Below, in pieces: positions 1 to 5,890 of a stretch of DNA of 64,000 nucleotides. Origin of the DNA: Phycisphaerae bacterium (lineage in GTDB: Bacteria > Planctomycetota > Phycisphaerae > UBA1845); contig JABWBH010000013.1 in the NCBI GenBank assembly GCA_013360585.1, forward strand, positions 1 to 64,000. Direction: 5' to 3'. Each line of letters opens with the position of its first letter. The stretch's first letter is position 1. A program made the position numbers and the translations under genes. The notes under the pieces were generated by a model that ran no database searches, was not told the origin of the DNA, and saw nothing but the letters and a program-made list of their open reading frames with translations.

Positions 1-877
1 AGACCTTTTCGTTGACGAAGTCGTGGATCCGGACCCCGTCCGGAATCCGAATCTCAAGATCAGCGCGGGTGATGGGCCGTTTCTCAATCCGGGTCGCTTT
101 GTAAAGATAAATGACCCGATGATCGCGCCTGACGCCTGGGTTGTAGAGTGCGAACCTTGCTGATCGAATGATCGGCACGTCATCCACCATTTGTGTTTCC
201 AGTGTAAGCATGTCCCATGTGATCCGGTGAGCCGGATCGTCGCCGCTCAGCGAGGTCAATCGTCTGGGCGCCCCACTCGCCGGGTCAAGCTCGATGCGTG
301 CCATCATGGATCCCCAATTCTCGATGCGAGTGAGTTCCACAACCGTGGCGCCCTCTTCAGTCCGACGGGGTTTTTGCGAGAGTACTGGTGGGTAGTTGTC
401 GACCTCCCAATCAAAAAAATGATACTCCAATGGCGTCAGGACGGGCCACAGACTCAACCGCCCGCGCCGACTCACGCCGTGGATGTCCGCTCCCCAACGG
501 GCCGGGTCTACGTTCTCCAAGTCGCCGACCGCGGTTAACCGTCGGTCGACCCAGGCGAACTCCTGCACATCACCCTCGATTTCCCGATAGGGCGGCTTGA
601 GCAGGCGCACGCGATAATCCGGCCGCCTTAGCCACACCTGAAATTCGGCCTCGGTCAGATCTTGCCGGCGGATCCACTGAGCTTGGTCGTCGATGTCGGC
701 CGCAATGGGCGAGTGATAATGTTCAAATCGACCTTCGACAAACAGAGAATCGACCCGGGCCGTGCGCTGAATCCACTGGAGAAACATCTTCTCATCCATC
801 GCCTGGAAAACCAAGGTGCCCAGGACGAGGTTCGCTCCGCACAGGGTGCTCCCAAGGCCGAAGGATATCATTGGCAT
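1..877 (-). CDS. Hypothetical membrane-anchored protein, 3' truncated by window edge
   Basis: A minus-strand frame opens at ATG 877 (or ATG 871, which forms an ATGA overlap with the stop of the upstream Cys-rich gene) and is still open at base 1, so at least 292 residues are visible and the C-terminus is missing. Residues ~5-24 form a single hydrophobic segment, consistent with a membrane anchor or signal. The rest looks soluble, rich in W, Y and R, with strand-like stretches such as WLRRPDYRVRLLKPPY and, near the edge, IPDGVRIHDFVNEKV. The overall pattern weakly recalls LolA-like lipoprotein-sorting folds, but no diagnostic motif is present. It is the third gene of a unit starting with a pseudopilin-like gene, so an envelope role is inferred only from context. 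Confidence 0.6.
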   Translation of the reverse strand, partial: MPMISFGLGSTLCGANLVLGTLVFQAMDEKMFLQWIQRTARVDSLFVEGRFEHYHSPIAADIDDQAQWIRRQDLTEAEFQVWLRRPDYRVRLLKPPYREIEGDVQEFAWVDRRLTAVGDLENVDPARWGADIHGVSRRGRLSLWPVLTPLEYHFFDWEVDNYPPVLSQKPRRTEEGATVVELTRIENWGSMMARIELDPASGAPRRLTSLSGDDPAHRITWDMLTLETQMVDDVPIIRSARFALYNPGVRRDHRVIYLYKATRIEKRPITRADLEIRIPDGVRIHDFVNEKV

Positions 878-1239
878 TTCACCAGACTGCAACTGGGATC
901 AAGCACTTGGTTGCCTTGACAATTCAAAGGGTTCCCAAGGCAGGTTCCGCTGATTTTCGCGCCGCAGCCATCGTTTCCGGAAGTCACGCATCCATTTCCG
1001 CTCGACACGCACGTCTTGAACCAGTTGCCGCCGTCGCAGAACGTGCATCCTGCTCCCGAGCTTTTTCCCACGCAGTCCTGCGCCTGCGTCGTGCTTGTAC
1101 AATTGGAGGGCTGGGACTGGCACTTCATGCCTTGGATCGTTCCCCCGCCGCCCGGGGTCGGTCCGCCGTCGGCCCAGGCCGCCAGCGCGCCCGCCGCGAT
1201 CATCATCACCGCCGCCAGCCTCATCAGCCCCGATTTCAT
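868..1239 (-). CDS. Small Cys-rich secreted protein
   Basis: 123 residues. The N-terminus (MKSGLMRLAAVMMIAAGALA, then AWA) is a clear Sec signal peptide with a likely cut near AWA-DGG. The mature part is Gly/Ser/Asn-rich with 12 cysteines, an even number that suggests a disulphide-stabilised extracellular module; there is no lipobox. It lies 34 bp downstream of the pseudopilin-like gene, and its stop codon overlaps the start of the next gene, so the three are probably co-transcribed. I recognise no family. Other secreted proteins in this window (at 21704 and 41079) also end in Cys-rich tails, but I see no alignable similarity between them and this one. Confidence 0.75.
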   Translation of the reverse strand: MKSGLMRLAAVMMIAAGALAAWADGGPTPGGGGTIQGMKCQSQPSNCTSTTQAQDCVGKSSGAGCTFCDGGNWFKTCVSSGNGCVTSGNDGCGAKISGTCLGNPLNCQGNQVLDPSCSLVKCQ

Positions 1240-1273
1240 CCTCAGACCTCAAACATCCCACATCCCCCGACCC

Positions 1274-2200
1274 TCACCGGTCCGGACCGAACGGCGCGTC
1301 CGGGACCGGCGGGTCCGGGTAACAATCCAGTCGAACGCCGTTCTCGCGCAGGTGGTGCTTCTCGTCGCCCGCGCCTTCCGAAATCCACCGCGCCGGCAGC
1401 AGGAACGGTTCCGCGTGGCCGTCGCAGAAGGCGAAATTGAAGCGCGGCCCGGCTTCGTGCCATCCGGGAATGCCCAGACTTCCGAAGCGGGAAAAACCGC
1501 CCTCCGAGGAAAACAGGACGAAGTTGAACAGCGCCGACATCTCCATCAGCAGCACCGTGCTGCCCGGCGCCGGAACCCGCGACGCCGGACGCAGGAACGG
1601 ACCGAAGGAGTGATAGCGTTTCCGCGGCTCGCCGGCCGCGTCCTTGGAGGGTGGAACCCGCTCCTCGGACCGCACGGCGTTCCCCCAGTAGCTCGTCCCG
1701 ACGACGGAGAAGGCGCTGTGTTTATGCAGAGAGGCGTCCCAGACCGGCCAGGAGGGGTAGGTCATCGGGGCGTCCAGACGCGTGTCCCGCGGACAGCGGT
1801 ACACCTCGAAGGCGTTGCTGCCGGGTCCGGAAAGGCCGAGATGAGCATTGAGCGGGCGGGTGTCGCCGGCGCGCGGGCCTGGTGCGGCGAGTTCGCCGTC
1901 GAAGGCGTTGGCAGCCCCGTCCGCGCCGCCGTAGTCGTAGAACCCGTCGTCCCGGCGGGTGTTTCCGTGGGCGGTCGGATGGACGGGGAGGAGGTGTTCG
2001 AGCGGATCGTCGACGGCGTACCCTGCGCATCCGGCCGCCAGCGAACGAAGGTTGGAAAGACACTGGACGGCTGCGGCCTGCCGGCGGCTCCGAAGGACGC
2101 CCGGAACGATCAACGCCGCCAGCACGGCGATGAGGGCGACGGCGACCAGCAACTCGATGAGCGAGAAAGCTTTACGCTCGGTCCGGCGCATCGGACTCAC
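1274..2200 (-). CDS. Pseudopilin-like protein with prepilin N-terminal methylation motif (H-Xn-DG type)
   Basis: 308 residues starting MSPMRRTERKAFSLIELL. A short basic leader is followed by the prepilin peptidase site (A/F, then SLIELL with the +5 Glu) and a 20-residue hydrophobic helix, as in type IV pilins and type II secretion pseudopilins. Near the C-terminus, HEAGPRFNFAFCDGHAEPF is a variant (11 residues between H and DG) of the H-X9-DG motif that marks the large planctomycete DUF1559-like family. The middle region contains paired cysteines and a globular, date-like YDYGG segment. It is preceded by a strong minus-strand promoter at 2339-2366 and a ~130-nt leader with six GCCTG repeats. 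It probably leads a three-gene unit. The physiological role of this very expanded family is largely unknown. Confidence 0.85.
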   Translation of the reverse strand: MSPMRRTERKAFSLIELLVAVALIAVLAALIVPGVLRSRRQAAAVQCLSNLRSLAAGCAGYAVDDPLEHLLPVHPTAHGNTRRDDGFYDYGGADGAANAFDGELAAPGPRAGDTRPLNAHLGLSGPGSNAFEVYRCPRDTRLDAPMTYPSWPVWDASLHKHSAFSVVGTSYWGNAVRSEERVPPSKDAAGEPRKRYHSFGPFLRPASRVPAPGSTVLLMEMSALFNFVLFSSEGGFSRFGSLGIPGWHEAGPRFNFAFCDGHAEPFLLPARWISEGAGDEKHHLRENGVRLDCYPDPPVPDAPFGPDR

Positions 2201-2235
2201 CGGTGTGCAGAAGGCGCAGGGGGATTCATGACCTA

Positions 2236-2265
2236 GCCTGGCCTGGCCTGGCCTGGCCTGGCCTG
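2236..2265. repeat. Six perfect tandem GCCTG pentanucleotides
   Basis: GCCTG is repeated six times without interruption, 36-65 bp upstream of the start of the pseudopilin-like gene, inside its predicted 5' UTR. A five-base unit in a transcribed leader could change length by slippage; because it lies outside the reading frame it would alter leader length, not frame. Confidence 0.85.
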
Positions 2266-2338
2266 CGGACTCTCGAAACGACGGGTCTCCTTCGGGCGTT
2301 CATGAGCGTTTCCCGTGCGTACGAAACCGAACATGCTG

Positions 2339-2366
2339 ATGATATCGCGCCCGCCGGTTCTGTCAA
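2339..2366 (-). promoter_or_regulatory. Sigma-70-type promoter of the pseudopilin-like gene
   Basis: On the minus strand a perfect TTGACA (2366-2361) is separated by 16 bp from TATCAT (2344-2339), five of six matches to the -10 consensus. Transcription would start near 2332 and give a ~130-nt leader before ATG 2200. Confidence 0.6.
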
Positions 2367-2525
2367 GGGGTCTCCGGAGACTCGAGTCTTCATCGGACCC
2401 CGGTCGGAAGGGATACCCCTGCAAATCCTGACCGCGAAGGTCAGGGATCGCTTTGAGTTCCCCCGCTTGCAAGGAGGTTGAAACAGGGGATCCGAGGCAT
2501 CCTCGAAGGATTCGGGCGCCGCGAG

Positions 2526-2543
2526 GTGTCAATGTTTTGACAC
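2526..2543. promoter_or_regulatory. Perfect 7-bp inverted repeat, possible operator
   Basis: GTGTCAA and TTGACAC flank a four-base spacer. The arms also contain a minus-strand TTGACA. It lies between DUF456 and the pseudopilin-like gene. No regulator can be assigned. Confidence 0.3.
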
Positions 2544-2592
2544 TTCGAGCCGCTGAATGCGTGCCCGGACCGCGCTTCGTCGAGGGGCGGCA

Positions 2593-3126
2593 TCAGTTCC
2601 AAAATGCCGCAACGGTCGCTACGCACCAGATGACGGCGCCGAGGCCGAATTTGACGAGGATTCCGGCGAAGCGCCCGACGCCCGCGCCGGCCGCGGATCG
2701 CGTTGAAGCATCCACGGAACGACCGGAGGCGTACTCCATCGCGCCCGCTCCCGCCGCCGCGCCCGCGCAGGCGCCGACGATCGACCCTACGATCGGAACC
2801 GGAATCAGGAACGTCCCGGCGATTCCGCCGACGATCGTCCCCGCCAGCGCGCCGAGCGCCCCCCACTTCGACCCGCCCGCCTTCTTCGCCCCCACCAGTC
2901 CGCTGAACATCTCCAGCCCCTCAGCGATCAGGGCGAGTCCCGCCATCACGATCAGCGGAACGACTCCGATCACCTGCTCGTCGGCGGGCCTGCCCTCGTC
3001 CCATCGCCACCACGCGAATGCGCCGGTCGCCGCCACGATCAGCCAGTTGCCGGGCAGGCCGATGGCGACCGAGGCCAGAAAGGCGAGATTCACCAGACCA
3101 AGCAAAGTCGCGTAGACGTATTCCAT
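2593..3126 (-). CDS. DUF456 family membrane protein
   Basis: 177 residues with about four to five hydrophobic segments. The N-terminal pattern (MEYVYATLLGLVNLAFLAS, then GLPGNWLIV) and the long Gly/Ala-rich central hairpin (GALGALAGTIVGGIAGTFLI, then PVPIVGSIVGACAGA) are characteristic of DUF456, an inner-membrane family of unknown function with a conserved G-x-P-G-N/T-W motif near the first helix. It starts 32 bp after the stop of the DksA/TraR-like gene and is probably co-transcribed with it. Nothing in the sequence suggests a substrate. Length and architecture are normal for the family. Confidence 0.85.
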   Translation of the reverse strand: MEYVYATLLGLVNLAFLASVAIGLPGNWLIVAATGAFAWWRWDEGRPADEQVIGVVPLIVMAGLALIAEGLEMFSGLVGAKKAGGSKWGALGALAGTIVGGIAGTFLIPVPIVGSIVGACAGAAAGAGAMEYASGRSVDASTRSAAGAGVGRFAGILVKFGLGAVIWCVATVAAFWN

Positions 3127-3157
3127 CGCGGATCCCGCCGGTCACGGAGAAGCGGCG

Positions 3158-4255
3158 TCAGGGCACGCGCCCCTGCTCGCGCAGGCGGGCGTACTCGATG
3201 CAGTAGCGCGCCCACGGTTTCGCCTCAAGCCGGGCGATGCCGATCGGGCGATGCGTCTTCAGGCAGATGCCGTAAGTGCCGTCGTCGATCCGCTCGAGGG
3301 CGTCATCAATCTCGCGGACCAGCGCGCGCTCATTGTCGATGAGGCCCAGCGTGAACTCCTGCTCGTAATTGTCCGTGCCGACGTCGGCCATGTGCAGCGG
3401 AACCGCGGAGCGGTCCGCCGCGACACCGCTGTTGCGGTCGAACGCTTCGTTGGAGAGTTGACGCATGTCAGCGCTGAGCGTCGCCCGCCGTTCCAGGAGG
3501 AGCTTGCGGAACCGGGTCAACTCCTTGCGCGAAAGCGGCGACTTCGGCAACGGCGCGTCATCCGGCATGATGCGGATCAGCCCGCCGCCATCGTCCGCGG
3601 GAAACGTCATCACTGGCGCGGGTCGGCGCACCGTCGGCTGCGAAGCAGGCGCTGCGGACGGCGGCGAGTTGACCGCCGACGCCGATCGCCCCGCGCGATT
3701 GACGACGCTGCTTTTCGCCGGAACCGCGGGGCGCACGGGAGCCGAATTCCCGGATGCGGCGCGAACCGGTCCTTCCGCCCGCGATGCAACGGCGCGCGTC
3801 GATGCGGATCCTGCCGGCGGTCCGGGTTTCTTCTCGATCGCCGCAGTCCCCACCGGCGGACGGGTTCCTAGCTCGGCCTTGCGCGACGGTTCCGGGGTCG
3901 CAGTGCGCGAGGCCTTGGGTTGGCTCCGAGCCTCCGCCTTGTGAGTCCGCTTCTGAGGCGTTTGCGAGAGGGTCCGCGGCTTTGCGCCGCTTTTCTCCCG
4001 CGTGACGCCGGTCCGTGTGCGGTCCGCCCCCTTTGCCGGCTCGATCTTCTTAGCGACGGAGGGCTTCTTGTCCCCCTTTGCCTTGCGTGCAGCAGGTCGA
4101 ACCGCCTTCACGGAGGATTCTTTCTGCAACTTGCCGCGATCCTTCGTCTTCAAGGGTTTCGCGGACGTCGCCTTGGACCGCCGAGGAGTCTTCGCCGCCG
4201 GGGTCTGCACCGATTCTGGTTTCCTGGGTTTCCGACGAGCCAAATCCGAACCCAT
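3158..4255 (-). CDS. DksA/TraR-family protein with long basic Lys/Ala/Pro-rich N-terminal domain
   Basis: 365 residues from ATG 4255 (a GTG at 4264 is possible). Residues 1-~230 are low-complexity and very basic, with repeated KK, PAKK-like and APA stretches reminiscent of histone H1-like tails. The last ~125 residues form a DksA/TraR-like domain: the coiled-coil part LTRFRKLLLERRATLSADM, then DDGTYGICLKTHRPIG, a degenerate zinc-finger region. Of the four canonical cysteines only two remain (YGIC and ARYC), as in YocK/YteA-type general-stress members that do not bind zinc classically. DksA-family proteins act in the secondary channel of RNA polymerase; the basic tail could add DNA binding, which is inference. 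It sits 32 bp upstream of DUF456. Confidence 0.82.
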   Translation of the reverse strand: MGSDLARRKPRKPESVQTPAAKTPRRSKATSAKPLKTKDRGKLQKESSVKAVRPAARKAKGDKKPSVAKKIEPAKGADRTRTGVTREKSGAKPRTLSQTPQKRTHKAEARSQPKASRTATPEPSRKAELGTRPPVGTAAIEKKPGPPAGSASTRAVASRAEGPVRAASGNSAPVRPAVPAKSSVVNRAGRSASAVNSPPSAAPASQPTVRRPAPVMTFPADDGGGLIRIMPDDAPLPKSPLSRKELTRFRKLLLERRATLSADMRQLSNEAFDRNSGVAADRSAVPLHMADVGTDNYEQEFTLGLIDNERALVREIDDALERIDDGTYGICLKTHRPIGIARLEAKPWARYCIEYARLREQGRVP

Positions 4256-4466
4256 CCTCGGCACAAGTCATTGCGCCACAAGAAGTTGCCCACGTCCGAG
4301 AACCGCCATCATAAGCGATCCCTTGTCTGTGTCAACCCGAACGGCTTTTTGTTTGTGCCAGAAATCGCCCTCGATCCGTGATTTTTTGTTGGCGGAACGA
4401 TGCGGGATCGGGTTTTGAGCCAGGGGTTGGGGGTTTCTCGGAATTGTTGTCGAGGAACCAGGCGGA

Positions 4467-5681
4467 TCAGGTGACAGGCACGCTCTCAACGCCGCGGGGG
4501 CGGAACAAGGCGATGCTGGCGGTGAAACCGTGGACGAAGTTGCGTCCGCCGACCGGTCCGAATTCTCCCGCGCAGAAAAACCCCGCGGTCGGCACGTCGC
4601 CGAGGTGCTCCCGCAATACGCCGGCGTCGTGGTGCGGGACGCCAGGCCACATCCTCGACCCCCGACCGTTGCAACTGAAAAGTAAAGCTCCGGCCACCGA
4701 AGGTGCCTGCGGGCCGCGGAACGGAGCCAGCATATGCCGAAGATCCTCATCGGCGGATTCGGCGTCGCGGATGTGAAACTGCACGGTTGAACCGATCCGC
4801 GGCATGCCGGCGATGGCCAGAGCGCCGGTGTTGCGTTCGACGCCGAGCAGCGTGTGAATGAGAAAGTCGCCGCGCTTGAAGTCCGGTTTGTACTCGTTGA
4901 TCGCGCGCCCGACAAACAGGGCCTGCTGGGCGGCCTGCTCCTCATCCGGACGAAGCTCGGCGATCACCTCCTGCAACCGCTCCCACGCCACCTTGCCCCC
5001 CAGTTCGCGGATGAAACGATCCTGCGACTTCGTGACGATGAAAGGGCGTCCGATCGGGCGACAGCCCTGGGACACGACGGCGTCCACCCGCAGGTTGCCG
5101 GTCAGCGCGACGCCGACCAGCCCCTCCCGGTGGATCGCGTCGTCAAGGATCAGCGCGTTTTGTCCCGGACCGTCCGCCGCGCTGGCAATCCCGCCGAGAA
5201 CCGGCGCGCCGGGCAGGGCTTCGTTGATGTCCTCAACAAAAGTCAACACGTCAAACCGGTAGGGATCCGCCATCCCCAGGATCACCGGCTCGCTTTCCCC
5301 GCAGACACCGAGGAGGGGCTCCCAGTTCTGACTGGCGCGGGCCCGGGCGTGCTGCGGATGCGAAACGTGAAAAGGATGCACCTCCACGCCGGGCAAGGAC
5401 GCGACCAGCATCGACATCGCCGGGCGCCCTTCAATCTCGAGGGCGTTTCCGATGATGCTTTCAGCCGTGCAGCCGATCAGGACCGCGCGAGGGTAAGACT
5501 GTCGAAGGCGTGCGACGATATCGGAAAGTTCGTCCTCGTAGTGCGCCGTGAGGAAAAGGGTGATCAGGTCGCCGTCGTCCGGACCGATTCGGGGCGTCGT
5601 CTGCGCCAGCAGCGCGTCAACGCACGGACCGGCTTCATGCACGGTTTGAACCGACGCCGCAAAGGTCATCTCCCTCGACAT
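4467..5681 (-). CDS. FIST N and FIST C domain protein (small-ligand sensory protein)
   Basis: 404 residues from ATG 5681; a TTG at 5705 and an ATG at 5669 are alternatives. The N-terminal half has the FIST_N pattern, including GCTAESIIGNALEIEGRPAM and a GGIASAADGPG segment. The C-terminal half has FIST_C features: FLIHTLLGVERNTGALAI, then GALLFSCNGRGSRMW and AGFFCAGEFGPVGGRNFVHG, the family's conserved Gly/Cys motif. FIST domains occur in signal transduction proteins and are thought to bind small ligands such as amino acids. Here the FIST unit stands alone without kinase, GGDEF or methyl-accepting output, as is common in planctomycetes and proteobacteria. It is divergent from purL, with a short shared upstream region. 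Confidence 0.88.
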   Translation of the reverse strand: MSREMTFAASVQTVHEAGPCVDALLAQTTPRIGPDDGDLITLFLTAHYEDELSDIVARLRQSYPRAVLIGCTAESIIGNALEIEGRPAMSMLVASLPGVEVHPFHVSHPQHARARASQNWEPLLGVCGESEPVILGMADPYRFDVLTFVEDINEALPGAPVLGGIASAADGPGQNALILDDAIHREGLVGVALTGNLRVDAVVSQGCRPIGRPFIVTKSQDRFIRELGGKVAWERLQEVIAELRPDEEQAAQQALFVGRAINEYKPDFKRGDFLIHTLLGVERNTGALAIAGMPRIGSTVQFHIRDAESADEDLRHMLAPFRGPQAPSVAGALLFSCNGRGSRMWPGVPHHDAGVLREHLGDVPTAGFFCAGEFGPVGGRNFVHGFTASIALFRPRGVESVPVT

Positions 5682-5890
5682 CTTCGGGATCCGAGCAACG
5701 CACAAAACCGCGCATCCGCCTCCGGACCGCCCGCGCCACGCCGCGCGAAGCAGGCAAAAAGCAGTGCGTCGGGAGCGTCATAACAGCATAGGAAGGGGTG
5801 TCAACGGATTCAAATTCCGGTAGATTGCCGCCGGGCGTTGCGGCGGGGGTCGCCGCGGCGCCAGCGGCGCGAGGCGGGCGGATCGGATTC

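Larger units (their letters stand above)
2201..2592. other. 392-bp intergenic region: promoter, inverted repeat and pentanucleotide tract
   Basis: No gene is supported here. The region holds six perfect GCCTG units (2236-2265), a minus-strand promoter (2339-2366) and a 7-bp inverted repeat GTGTCAA/TTGACAC (2526-2543). The transcribed leader between the inferred start of transcription (~2332) and ATG 2200 contains further complementary stretches (GAAACG/CGTTTC), so a structured 5' UTR is possible. I could not match it to a known riboswitch. Confidence 0.6.

Noticed and set aside
1016-2236. Long plus-strand frame opposite the pseudopilin-like gene
   Set aside because: Arg/Gly/Pro-rich shadow; the minus strand has the prepilin motif, promoter and ribosome site.
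2201-2332. c-di-GMP (GEMM) riboswitch in the pseudopilin leader
   Set aside because: Leader lacks the GGCAAACC and GACGCAAAGCC-type core; only generic stems are visible.
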